Of a stretch of 64,000 nt of DNA, positions 1 through 7,879 are shown piece by piece. This stretch comes from Granulicella aggregans. GTDB lineage: Bacteria; Acidobacteriota; Terriglobia; Terriglobales; Acidobacteriaceae. The stretch's first letter is position 1. Each line of letters begins with the position of its first letter. The notes beneath the pieces were generated by a model. That model was not told where the DNA came from. It did not search any database and was given only the letters and a program-made list of their open reading frames with translations. The position numbers and the translations under genes were made by a program. The DNA lies in the NCBI RefSeq assembly GCF_025685565.1, contig NZ_JAGSYE010000003.1, positions 682,001-746,000 of the forward strand. Reading direction: 5' to 3'.

Positions 1-1007
1 GTGATCGCAACCGTCGCCACCACGGAGAGCACGCCCAGCAACTCCACCGTCCGCGCGCCCTGCAGCCACGTCGTCCACGCATAAAACGCCAGCAAAGCAT
101 CGACGGCCAGCAGCGCCGCCGCTCCAATCCCAATCTCCAACTTGTTCGCAGCGAACGCATTCGGCATCAGCCACGCGATCAATGCCACCGAGGACGCCAG
201 CCCGCACACCTGCACCAGTAGCGACAACTCAAGAATCTTCAGCTTGCGCCCGCTCGTCCCCTCAGCGCGTAGAACCCTCGTCTCCGCCGGACCGCTCAGC
301 AGAATGCCGTTTAGCGTATTCATCTCCAGAAAGCCCGGCATCACAGCGGGCTCCGGCCTGGACGCAGATTCGGGCTCCTCAACCGGCGAAGCAGCCGGCT
401 TCGGCGCGCCTCTGCGCATCATGAAGAGATGGACCGTCCGCACCGCGACCTCGCGCAGTAGAAGGAACCCCGCCGCCGGAAGCACCGCGAAGAACACTCC
501 CACCAGGAAGGTGTGAATCTGGGCCTTGAGATCAGGAGGCGGTGGCGCTACAGGACCGTTGTCGATGCCTGAGGCCTCCTGAGTCTGCTGAGACGGCGGA
601 AGGTACGGGCTGCGCGGAGCGTTCGGATTGGCGTGCAGCCCAATCTCCAGCGAAGATCCCGCAGCGCTCCAGTTCTCCGTCAGATCGTCATACCCAGCCG
701 CGTGAACGGTGATGGAGTAAGTGAGCTTGGGGTTCAGCGACGCGGAGATCTTCCCCGCCTCATCCGTCGAGCCGGGAATGGACGCTGTCGCTCCATCCTT
801 GTCCGTGGCCTCGATATCGACCTGGGTATTCGCAAGCGGCTGGTGCGTCGCGCCGTCTTCCAGGATGAACTCGAAGTCCCGATTGTTTCGCAGGCTGGCG
901 AACGGATCGTTCGCCTCGCTCTGGGCAGCACCCGGAGTTTGCTGCTGGCTCCAAGCCGGTATTGAGGAGATACAAAGCAGGCAAAGAAACGCCACGAACA
1001 GCTTCAT
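1..1007 (-). CDS. Exported membrane protein with carboxypeptidase-regulatory-like domain (partial)
   Basis: The reading frame starts at an ATG whose complement is 1005-1007 and stays open to the left edge, so the C-terminus is missing (335 codons present). Residues 1-21 form a signal peptide ending near WSQQQ. Residues about 45-115 resemble a carboxypeptidase-regulatory-like beta-sandwich (EFILEDGATHQPLANTQVDI, then a GYDDLTENW segment). A proline-rich stretch follows, then a membrane segment near 160-180, a cytoplasmic-looking linker and two more hydrophobic segments before the edge. The fold suggests an extracytoplasmic sensing or structural domain tethered to the membrane. I do not recognise a specific function. 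Confidence 0.7.
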   Translation of the reverse strand, partial: MKLFVAFLCLLCISSIPAWSQQQTPGAAQSEANDPFASLRNNRDFEFILEDGATHQPLANTQVDIEATDKDGATASIPGSTDEAGKISASLNPKLTYSITVHAAGYDDLTENWSAAGSSLEIGLHANPNAPRSPYLPPSQQTQEASGIDNGPVAPPPPDLKAQIHTFLVGVFFAVLPAAGFLLLREVAVRTVHLFMMRRGAPKPAASPVEEPESASRPEPAVMPGFLEMNTLNGILLSGPAETRVLRAEGTSGRKLKILELSLLVQVCGLASSVALIAWLMPNAFAANKLEIGIGAAALLAVDALLAFYAWTTWLQGARTVELLGVLSVVATVAI

Positions 1008-1072
1008 CAAGCGAAACCTCGGCAGATTCAGGTATGGGGCCCAGCCGAAGGCTATCACGCTCGATTTAGTAC

Positions 1073-1152
1073 CCGAGGCGTTAGCCTCGGAGTAGCAGCA
1101 GACTTCTAGCCCGCGGCAAGCCGGCGCTTCGCAAGAAAGGGGCTTCAGCCCC
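1073..1152. repeat. Two short hairpins of the 'GGCTTCAGCC / GGCGTTAGCC' type
   Basis: CCGAGGC-GTTA-GCCTCGG lies at 1073-1090 and GGGGCT-TC-AGCCCC at 1139-1152. Both are perfect hairpins in the gap between the DUF2203 gene and the gene at the left edge, both on the minus strand. They resemble the hairpins at 28275-28326. They could be REP-like elements or act at the 3' end of the upstream transcript. No U-tract follows them. Confidence 0.55.
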
Positions 1153-1170
1153 GGAACTGTGTCACCAAAC

Positions 1171-1608
1171 CTAGTTCAACCGCTCCCGCTCACTCTTATC
1201 GAACCGCGCGTCCAGCGGCTTCCGCTCGCTGAAGTCTTCTTCCAACCCATGCCAGTGCGAGATTCCCGGCTCACCCATCTTCCAGCAGAGCATCACAATA
1301 TCTCCGCTCACCATGCAGGGAAAGTCCAACAGCCCATCTTCGAGCGACTGTACCTGCACGCCGATCGAATCGATCTCCGCCAACGTCTCCTTCGTCGATT
1401 CAATCGACTTCTCGCGCTCACCACGCCGCTTGGCAGCCGCAACGACATCCACATGCATCCCGCCCGACAGAAAGATGCGCTGGTTCAGGTCCTGCATCTC
1501 GCGCTCGAGTTCGCCCACCCTCGCCGCCGTCTTCTGCGCGCCGCGCAGAAGCGACTCCAGCACCGGCAGGAGGGTCTGCGCCTCGGACAACGTGAACGTC
1601 TTACTCAT
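1171..1608 (-). CDS. DUF2203 family protein
   Basis: This is a 145-residue protein starting MSKTFTLSEAQTLLPVL, the usual start of the DUF2203 family. A long coiled-coil-like helix (about 20-85) is followed by a conserved C-terminal section with GDIVMLCWKMGEPGISHWHG. The ATG overlaps the nadA stop codon (ATGA), with GGAGG in the nadA tail serving as ribosome-binding site, so this start is preferred over one 13 codons upstream. The family has no proven biochemical function. Coupling to nadA suggests co-expression but not a role in NAD synthesis. Confidence 0.85.
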   Translation of the reverse strand: MSKTFTLSEAQTLLPVLESLLRGAQKTAARVGELEREMQDLNQRIFLSGGMHVDVVAAAKRRGEREKSIESTKETLAEIDSIGVQVQSLEDGLLDFPCMVSGDIVMLCWKMGEPGISHWHGLEEDFSERKPLDARFDKSERERLN

Positions 1609-2750
1609 TTGACCTCCAGCATCCGATCGAGAGCCACCTTGGCCCACTCCTTAACATCGTCATCGACTTTGATGCGGTTCACCACTCTGCCTTCAACCAG
1701 ATTCTCGAGCGTCCACGCCAGGTGCTGCGGCGAGATCCGGTACATCGTCGTGCACAGGCATCCCGCATCATCCAGCGTAATGACCTTCTTGCCTAAAGGA
1801 GCAAACCGCTTCGCCAACCGGTTCACCAGGTGAATCTCGGTTCCCACAGCAAAGCTCGAACCCTCCGGAGCCTTCTCGATCTCCGCGATGATCCGCTCCG
1901 TCGATCCGATTGCATCGGCCTTCTGGCAGACCTCCCAGCGGCACTCCGGATGCACGATCACCTGCATCCCCGGCTCTTCGCGACGCACACGGTCGACATG
2001 TTCCGGCAGAAACCTCTGATGCACCGAGCAGTGCCCCTTCCAAAGGATCACCTTCGCAGCCTTCAGCCGCTCCGGCAGCACGCCGCCGTTGATCTGGTAC
2101 GGATCCCAAACCACCATCTCGCTCATCGGAATTCCCATCGCAAAAGCGGTGTTCCGACCAAGATGCTGGTCCGGCAGAAACAGAATCTTCTCGCCGCGAG
2201 CAAACGCCCACTCAAACGCTCCCCGAGCATTCGACGAAGTACACACCAACCCACCGCGCTCGCCGCAAAACGCCTTGATGTTCGCGGCAGAGTTCATGTA
2301 AGTCAGCGGAATCAATCCACCGTCGTGGGTCAGTCCCGCCCGTTCCAGCGAGTCCCAGCAGTCCTCAACCTGGCCAATCTCCGCCATGTCGGCCATCGAA
2401 CATCCAGCATTCAGGTCCGGCAGGATCACCTGCTGCCATGGCTTGCCCAGCACATCCGCCGTCTCCGCCATAAAGTGCACGCCGCAGAACAGCATGTACT
2501 TCGCCTGCGTCTCCGCAGCAATCTTCGATAGCTTATAGCTGTCGCCGGTATAGTCCGCGAACCGGATCACCTCGTCGCGCTGATAATGGTGCCCCAGCAG
2601 AACGACATCGGTTCCAAGCTTCGCTCGCGCCGCGGCAATCCGCGCGTCCATCGTGTGGTCGGGTTGGGAAAGATAGTGGTCGAGGGAACAGTTCTCCCCT
2701 GTAGCTGCGCCTTCGGCTATTGCCGGGGCTTCTTCCAGTAGATCGATCAA
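1605..2750 (-). CDS. nadA: Quinolinate synthase NadA
   Basis: NadA condenses iminoaspartate with dihydroxyacetone phosphate to quinolinate, the second step of de novo NAD synthesis. At 381 residues it has normal length. LLGHHYQRDEV, the FCGVHFMAET cysteine (about residue 89), GGLVCTSSNA (about 170) and the HPEC and CLCTTM segments are the expected substrate-binding and [4Fe-4S] motifs. The start is TTG with GGAG five bases upstream. It is the first gene of a two-gene unit with DUF2203. nadB lies 8 kb away at 9818-11374; nadC is not in the window. Confidence 0.95.
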   Translation of the reverse strand: MIDLLEEAPAIAEGAATGENCSLDHYLSQPDHTMDARIAAARAKLGTDVVLLGHHYQRDEVIRFADYTGDSYKLSKIAAETQAKYMLFCGVHFMAETADVLGKPWQQVILPDLNAGCSMADMAEIGQVEDCWDSLERAGLTHDGGLIPLTYMNSAANIKAFCGERGGLVCTSSNARGAFEWAFARGEKILFLPDQHLGRNTAFAMGIPMSEMVVWDPYQINGGVLPERLKAAKVILWKGHCSVHQRFLPEHVDRVRREEPGMQVIVHPECRWEVCQKADAIGSTERIIAEIEKAPEGSSFAVGTEIHLVNRLAKRFAPLGKKVITLDDAGCLCTTMYRISPQHLAWTLENLVEGRVVNRIKVDDDVKEWAKVALDRMLEVK

Positions 2751-3087
2751 AGTACTCCGCCTTCAGTCCAGCGAGCCCTGCATAGCTGCAGCCGCTCGAG
2801 AACGGGGATGTTGAAAGCATTCACTGCGCGGTTGCAGTGGATTCGCTGTGCCCAAGCTCAAACCACGAACGTGAAACACCCAACCCACGGGGATGTTGCA
2901 ACCCTTAAAACTCGGCCGGAGAAGTCCAGTGACCTCTGCCGTCCGTACACTTTAGACGAGGTCGCCATCGAAACGATGCACGAATCTGGCACTGCCAGCC
3001 TGCCCACTTTCATCATCGCATAATCTTCCGGCAACACTCCTGCCACATTTGTTGAGTCCCTTTCGAACCCGTATCATAGGAAGAATT
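2751..3087. promoter_or_regulatory. Divergent control region between nadA and tatB
   Basis: This is 337 bases without a convincing gene, lying between the divergent nadA and tatB starts, so it must hold both promoters. I could not pick out a confident -35/-10 pair, an NAD-repressor site or a riboswitch. Short open frames here have no family resemblance. The base composition is less GC-rich than in the flanking genes. Confidence 0.4.
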
Positions 3088-3735
3088 ATGCCGAGTCTCG
3101 GCGACAGCGCCGTCATCATCCTTTTAGGTCTTCTGCTCTTCGGTCCCAAGGGCCTCGCCCAGATCGCGCGCCAGCTTGGCAAGCTCATGGGCGAGTTCCG
3201 CCGCGCCTCGAACGAATTCCGCATGCAGATGGAAGAGGAGCTCCGCCTCGCCGAGCAGGCCGACCGCCAGAAGGAGATCGCAAAGATCGAGGCCGCCGCG
3301 CCGCCGCCAGCGCCGGTACTCGGAACCGATCCTGCAACGCCAGCCCCCGGCACCACGGCGTACGACTGTCCGGAGGACAACCCGCAGCTGCGCTCCATCC
3401 CGTCCGACAGCCCCGAAGCGGCATCGATAGAAGCCACCCCGGAAGTCCCTATCGGCGAAGTTGAGCCGCTGCCCATCGCCGTCTCCGGGGACCTGAAGAT
3501 CATGCCGCCCGCCACGGGCCTGCCGCAGCCGCGCACCACCACGCTCGCCTCATCCTCCATCGCTCCGCTGGTCGACTCCATCCCCCACGAAGAACCCGCT
3601 GAAACCGCCGAGCCAGCCGCAGCCGCCGAGCATGAGCATTCTGACCAACGCCCGAACCGCTACACCAACGGCCACACCGACACCGCCGGGCTCACCACGA
3701 CCGACGCCGCAGCCGAGGAGTCCCTCCATGGCTGA
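3088..3735 (+). CDS. tatB: Sec-independent translocase subunit TatA/TatB family
   Basis: This is a 215-residue TatA/B protein. MPSLGDSAVIILLGLLLFGPKGLAQIARQLGKL gives a single N-terminal membrane helix, the FGPK hinge and an amphipathic helix. A charged helix (about 40-75) and a long Pro/Ala/Glu-rich tail follow. The long charged helix and adjacency to tatC favour TatB. The ATG at 3088 has AGGAAG upstream; a TTG 13 codons earlier is less likely. The stop overlaps tatC by 8 bases, so the two are probably translated together. Confidence 0.9.
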   Translation: MPSLGDSAVIILLGLLLFGPKGLAQIARQLGKLMGEFRRASNEFRMQMEEELRLAEQADRQKEIAKIEAAAPPPAPVLGTDPATPAPGTTAYDCPEDNPQLRSIPSDSPEAASIEATPEVPIGEVEPLPIAVSGDLKIMPPATGLPQPRTTTLASSSIAPLVDSIPHEEPAETAEPAAAAEHEHSDQRPNRYTNGHTDTAGLTTTDAAAEESLHG

Positions 3736-4510
3736 TCTCATCGACAAGGCCCGCACCGCCGTCACCGACCGCGCCGAGCTCCCCGGCATGACTCTGATGG
3801 AGCACCTCGACGAGCTCCGCAAGCGCATCATCCACTCCGTCATCTATCTGCTCATCGGCTTCTGCGTCGCCTACGCATTCCACGAGCGCCTCTACGGCAT
3901 CGTCCAGGCCCCGCTCGACCAACTCCACATCCAGCTCAACTTCACCCACCCCACCGACGGCCTCAACCTTTACCTGAAGACGTCGATGTACGGCGGCGCC
4001 ATCCTCGCCAGCCCCTTCATCCTCTTTCAGCTCTGGCTCTTCATCTCTCCCGGCCTCTATCGCCACGAGCAGAAGTACATCGTCCCCTTCATGGCCACCA
4101 CTGTCACCCTCTTCCTTGGCGGAGCGTGGTTCGGCTACCACTTCGTCCTTCCCGGAATGCTCCGCGTCCTCATCAACGACTTCGGCCGGAAATTCCACCC
4201 CATCATCACCATCGAGGACTACACCGGTTTCTTCCTCGCCATCGTTCTAGCGCTTGGCGTGACGTTTGAGCTGCCCGTGCTGATGTTCTTCCTCGCCCTC
4301 TTCGGCATCGTGGACGGCAAGTTCCTGCTCCGGCACATCCGCTACGCCATCCTGCTGATCTTCCTCGTCGCGGCGATCATCTGCCCGTCGCCCGACCCCA
4401 TCTACATGTGCCTCTTCGCGCTGCCGATGCTGGTCCTCTACATGGTCGGCGTGGTCGCCGCCTTCATCGTCAATCCGACCAAGAAGAAAGACGCCCCCAA
4501 GCCCGCATGA
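3728..4510 (+). CDS. tatC: Sec-independent protein translocase TatC
   Basis: TatC is the multispanning receptor for twin-arginine signal peptides. The 260-residue protein starts MADLIDKARTAV, has the N-terminal signature MTLMEHLDELRKRI, and six hydrophobic segments with the family loops LFISPGLYRHEQKY and CPSPDPIYM. The stop overlaps an ATG of the following M28 frame as ATGA. The twin-arginine glycosidase at 7880 is a likely client encoded close by. Confidence 0.96.
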   Translation: MADLIDKARTAVTDRAELPGMTLMEHLDELRKRIIHSVIYLLIGFCVAYAFHERLYGIVQAPLDQLHIQLNFTHPTDGLNLYLKTSMYGGAILASPFILFQLWLFISPGLYRHEQKYIVPFMATTVTLFLGGAWFGYHFVLPGMLRVLINDFGRKFHPIITIEDYTGFFLAIVLALGVTFELPVLMFFLALFGIVDGKFLLRHIRYAILLIFLVAAIICPSPDPIYMCLFALPMLVLYMVGVVAAFIVNPTKKKDAPKPA

Positions 4511-5583
4511 CCTTCGCCAGTCTTCAAACCTTGTCATCCTTCGCGAAGCGGAGGATCTGCTTTTGCTCCCTCCCCCACGAGACACGTCATCTCGACCGGA
4601 GCGCAGCGAAGTGGAGAGACCCCCGCATTTCGCTTTTCCGCTTCACCTCGCCACGTCTAAGCACACTTCGCCAGCTAGCCATCTCCCTCTGCGTCCTCTC
4701 GACGCTAGCCTGCTCGGCGCAGAAGCATCCGTCCCCAATCAGCGGCCAGGCCATCTACAACCTCACCCAGCAGTACGTGAACACCGCTCCTCACCGCTAC
4801 GTCGGCTCGCCCGACCACGCCGCCGCCGAGGCCTTCATCAAATCCCAGTTCGCCCCGGAGATCGCCAAGGGCACCTTCGAGACCGACAGCTTCGTCGCGT
4901 CCACGCCCATCGGCATGGTGCCCATGCGCAACTACATCGTGCGCTACCCGGGTAAGAAGGACGGCATCATCGTCCTCGCATCACACTACGAGACCAACTA
5001 CCCCCTCAAGGACATCAACTTCGTCGGCGCAAACGACGGCGCCTGCACCACCGCCCTGCTCATCGAGATCGCCCACTACCTCCGCACGCATCCACCAGAG
5101 GGCTACAGCGTCTGGATCGTCTTCGACGACGGCGAAGAGGCCATCAAAGAATGGTCCGACTCCGACTCCCTCTACGGCACACGTCACCTTGCCGCCAAGT
5201 GGTCGAAGGACAGCACCATCACGAAGATCAAGGCCTTCCTGCTGGCCGACATGATCGGCGACAAGGACCTCAACATCCCGCGCGAGGGCAACTCCACGCA
5301 ATGGCTCAGCGACCTCCTGGCCACCGCCGCAAAGAACACCGGCCACAGCGCAAACGTCTTCAAGAGCTCCACCACCGAGCTCGACGATCACCTTCCTTTC
5401 AAGCAGCGCAACGTCCCCGTCCTCGACATCGGCGACTTCGACTACGGCCCCCACACCGCGCAAATGCCCGACGGCTACCACCATACCGCCCAGGACACCA
5501 TGGACAAGATCAGCGCCAAGTCCCTGCAAACCTCCGCCGATCTGTTCCTCGAGATGATCCATCTCATCAACGAACGCAAGTAA
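4507..5583 (+). CDS. M28 family metallo-enzyme, glutaminyl-peptide cyclotransferase-like
   Basis: The mature part (about residue 75 onward) matches secreted glutaminyl cyclase-like M28 enzymes, which turn N-terminal Gln into pyroglutamate. SHYETN, FVGANDGA, DDGEEAI, the near-diagnostic DSDSLYGTRHLAAKW, DDHLPFKQRNVPVLD and YHHTAQDTMDKIS carry the zinc ligands and acid residues. An export signal sits at about residues 57-74 (RQLAISLCVLSTLACSAQ). The N-terminus is odd: the only usable starts are ATG 4507, overlapping the tatC stop, or TTG 4531. Both lie before or inside two intergenic repeats that are read in frame, so the signal peptide is preceded by about 50 repeat-encoded residues. The start is therefore uncertain; the family call is firm. 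Confidence 0.85.
   Translation: MTFASLQTLSSFAKRRICFCSLPHETRHLDRSAAKWRDPRISLFRFTSPRLSTLRQLAISLCVLSTLACSAQKHPSPISGQAIYNLTQQYVNTAPHRYVGSPDHAAAEAFIKSQFAPEIAKGTFETDSFVASTPIGMVPMRNYIVRYPGKKDGIIVLASHYETNYPLKDINFVGANDGACTTALLIEIAHYLRTHPPEGYSVWIVFDDGEEAIKEWSDSDSLYGTRHLAAKWSKDSTITKIKAFLLADMIGDKDLNIPREGNSTQWLSDLLATAAKNTGHSANVFKSSTTELDDHLPFKQRNVPVLDIGDFDYGPHTAQMPDGYHHTAQDTMDKISAKSLQTSADLFLEMIHLINERK
4531..4567 (+). repeat. Intergenic repeat family R2, copy 1
   Basis: The copy begins TTGTCATCCTTCGCGAAG and continues CGGAGGATCTGCTTTTGC. Related copies are at 17838-17880 and 37112-37155. All three are followed 15-40 bases later by an R1 copy, so R2 and R1 travel as a composite. Here the pair lies inside the 5' end of an open reading frame. 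Confidence 0.8.
4585..4630 (+). repeat. Intergenic repeat family R1, copy 1 (short form)
   Basis: The element reads CGTCATCTCGACCGGAGC, then GCAGCGAAGTGGAGAGAC, then CCCCGCATTT. Other copies are at 9624, 13351 (inverted), 16117, 17906, 28178 (inverted) and 37190. This copy is read in frame as residues of the M28 gene. Confidence 0.85.
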
Positions 5584-5594
5584 GACTTCTAGCC

Positions 5595-6392
5595 ATGGAA
5601 CGAAACGGCGTCCCCTTCAGATGGTTTCTAGGCGCAACTCCATCCGAGGTTCCAATCTTGGACTGGATTAGAGAACGTGCGACACCTGGGATGCTGCAGC
5701 AAATAGCAGAGGCAGATGCTGGCGAAGACAGTGAAGATCATCTGACCGCCATCAAACTTCAGCTCTCCACGAAGCCGCAAAAAGGATTGCTCCATTGGAC
5801 TCCTCGTGAGGTTCTCGAACTCACACGCTGGAGTCAGCCCGAAACAGATGCGCCCGCTGGTGATCTCGAAGCAGCTCATACAAAGCGTCTCCTTGCATGC
5901 GCTCTGCTGCTGATTTCTGCGGCAACATGCAGCGAAGGCGACACCTACGACTACGCGTACTACAACGAGTGCACTTTCCTCGACAGTTCAGCGGCAACGC
6001 TGCGTCAATTCACAGGCAGCGCACTAGCCCTTGGCCCGAAGGTCGCTTGGTATGCTCTTGAGCTGTTGCTTTGGTTTTATGAACGGGTCGAACATGACTC
6101 TCTGACCCCGTTCGCTGCCTTTTGCATTCTTCTTCTCGGGCTTGACCCTCTGTCACGGAACGCTCAACCGCAGACTCTTGACGAACTCATCGCGTGGGTC
6201 GACAAGCAGGAATCAGATGCGCGCCAATCGCTGGGTGATGAGGTGGAAACATCTCGCTGGCTTTTAGGATTGAATCCCTACGAAAGCTCCGGTTGGGTTC
6301 CGCTCACTACGCAAGCAATTGAGAAGGTGACGTTGCCCGTAGAACATCTTGAGAAGATCAAGAACTTCATACATCGAATGCAAACTCTCTAG
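5595..6392 (+). CDS. Hypothetical protein of unknown family
   Basis: This is a 265-residue soluble protein starting MERNGVPFRWFLGATPSEVP. I recognise no domain. The sequence looks helical, with repeated short hydrophobic helices (for example ACALLLISAATCS and WYALELLLWFYERV), and might form an alpha-solenoid-like fold. It has no signal peptide and no membrane span of typical length. Base composition is clearly less GC-rich and codon use more even than in tatC or terC on either side, which suggests recent acquisition. The ATG at 5595 lacks a strong ribosome-binding site. Confidence 0.7.
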   Translation: MERNGVPFRWFLGATPSEVPILDWIRERATPGMLQQIAEADAGEDSEDHLTAIKLQLSTKPQKGLLHWTPREVLELTRWSQPETDAPAGDLEAAHTKRLLACALLLISAATCSEGDTYDYAYYNECTFLDSSAATLRQFTGSALALGPKVAWYALELLLWFYERVEHDSLTPFAAFCILLLGLDPLSRNAQPQTLDELIAWVDKQESDARQSLGDEVETSRWLLGLNPYESSGWVPLTTQAIEKVTLPVEHLEKIKNFIHRMQTL

Positions 6393-6433
6393 GAAAGCGG
6401 GATGCAATCTCCACGCGATACCATCAAATAACG

Positions 6434-7357
6434 ATGGACACCCCGCTCAGCCACTGGATCGGCTTTCACATCCTCGTCCTCGCGCTCCTCGCGCTCGAGC
6501 TCGTCTACTCGCGCTGGCGAGGCCCATCCAAGGTCCAGTCCACCTCCGTAGCGGCGACGATCCTATGGGTCACCGCCGCCCTCGCCTTCGCCGCCTTCAT
6601 CTTCCACGCAATCGACTCCGCCAGCGGCGTCGAGTACCTCGCCAGCTACGCCATCGAAGAAGCCCTGTCCATCGACAACCTCTTCGTCTTCCTCCTCCTC
6701 TTTCGCGTCTTCCAGATCGAGCCTTATCGACAGCCAAAGGTCCTCTTCTGGGGAGTCCTCGGCGCCATCGTCATGCGCGGAGCCTTCATCTCCGCCGGCG
6801 TCGGTCTGCTCGATCACTTCCAGTGGATCGGCTATATCTTCGGCGCAATCCTGCTCATCGCCGCCGTCCGTCTTGTCCTACCGCACGAAAAGGAAGAGGC
6901 CACCACGCCCGTCTGGATCAAGTGGGTCGCGAAGCTCCACCCTGTCAGCCTGCGTCAGGATCACTTCTTCGTACGCGAAAATGGCCAGCGCATGATGACC
7001 ATGCTCTTCCTCGCCCTCATCGCCATCGAGTTCACCGACGTCGTCTTCGCCCTCGACTCCATCCCCGCCGTGCTCTCCATCACGCGCCACCCCTTCATCG
7101 CGTACACGTCGAACATCATGGCCGTGATGGGCCTGCGCTCGCTCTACTTCCTGCTCGCAAACATGCTGGAGAAACTCCGCTTCCTCCATTACGGTCTGGC
7201 CGCCGTCCTCGCCTTCGCCGCCATCAAGATGCTCGGGGCCGCATGGTTCGAGATCGGCCCCATGATCTCCCTCGCGGTCATCGTCGGCCTGCTCGGCGTC
7301 TGCATCGCTCTATCACTGCTGATGCCCGCAAAACCTCACGCCGACGCTAAAATCTAG
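6434..7357 (+). CDS. TerC/Alx family integral membrane protein
   Basis: This is a 307-residue membrane protein with eight or nine hydrophobic segments. The family signatures YAIEEALSIDNLFVFLLLF and IEFTDVVFALDSIPAVLSIT have the paired acidic residues inside the membrane. TerC/Alx proteins are linked to metal-ion (Mn2+) export and metalation of exported proteins in other bacteria; the ion here is unknown. No yybP-ykoY-type leader fits in the 41 bases before the start. Confidence 0.93.
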   Translation: MDTPLSHWIGFHILVLALLALELVYSRWRGPSKVQSTSVAATILWVTAALAFAAFIFHAIDSASGVEYLASYAIEEALSIDNLFVFLLLFRVFQIEPYRQPKVLFWGVLGAIVMRGAFISAGVGLLDHFQWIGYIFGAILLIAAVRLVLPHEKEEATTPVWIKWVAKLHPVSLRQDHFFVRENGQRMMTMLFLALIAIEFTDVVFALDSIPAVLSITRHPFIAYTSNIMAVMGLRSLYFLLANMLEKLRFLHYGLAAVLAFAAIKMLGAAWFEIGPMISLAVIVGLLGVCIALSLLMPAKPHADAKI

Positions 7358-7363
7358 TCAGAC

Positions 7364-7852
7364 ATGACCTCCAAAGCCTCCACGCTGAAACTCCTCCGCC
7401 AGATCCATCTCTACTTTGGCGTGTTCATCTCACCGGCCATTCTCTTCTTCGCGATCACCGGCGCGCTCCAGACCTTCAGCCTGCACGAGACCACCAAAGG
7501 CAGCGACTACAAGCCGCCAGCGTGGATCGTGAAGCTCGGCCAGTTACATAAGAAGCAGACCCTCGTCGTCCCCGTCCGCAAGCCGCAACCACCCGCTCCC
7601 GGAGCAGCCCCAACGAAGGCCGCCGACGCATCGGCACCCGCCGCTTCAAAGCCGCTCTTGCCCGACGCTATTGCTCCCAAGCCGAAGAACCTTCTCCCCA
7701 TGAAGCTCTTCTTCCTGCTCGTCTCCATCGGCCTCGTCATCTCCACCTTCACCGGCATCTACATGGCCTACAAGTACAACCGCAATAAGTCTTGGGTCAC
7801 CGGTCTTCTCGTTGCTGGAATCGCAGTGCCCCTGCTGCTCCTGCTCTTCTAA
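7364..7852 (+). CDS. PepSY-associated membrane protein (small, two-span)
   Basis: This is a 162-residue protein with an N-terminal KLLRQIHLYFGVFISPAILFFAITGALQTF span. That segment is typical of PepSY-associated membrane proteins, where His and Gly residues sit in the first helix. An Ala/Pro-rich periplasmic loop (about 60-105) follows, then two hydrophobic segments. It is shorter than full PepSY_TM proteins and the PepSY domain itself is not visible. It starts six bases after the terC stop and is probably co-transcribed with it. A redox or iron-related role would be a guess. Confidence 0.7.
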   Translation: MTSKASTLKLLRQIHLYFGVFISPAILFFAITGALQTFSLHETTKGSDYKPPAWIVKLGQLHKKQTLVVPVRKPQPPAPGAAPTKAADASAPAASKPLLPDAIAPKPKNLLPMKLFFLLVSIGLVISTFTGIYMAYKYNRNKSWVTGLLVAGIAVPLLLLLF

Positions 7853-7879
7853 CGACCCCCAGCAGAAACGAGGCTGCCG

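Noticed and set aside
2808..3023. Possible small gene between nadA and tatB
   Set aside because: No family features, no ribosome-binding site, and it would occupy the divergent promoter region.
6393..6433. Manganese (yybP-ykoY) riboswitch before the TerC gene
   Set aside because: Only 41 bases separate the genes, too short for the element, and no matching stems are seen.
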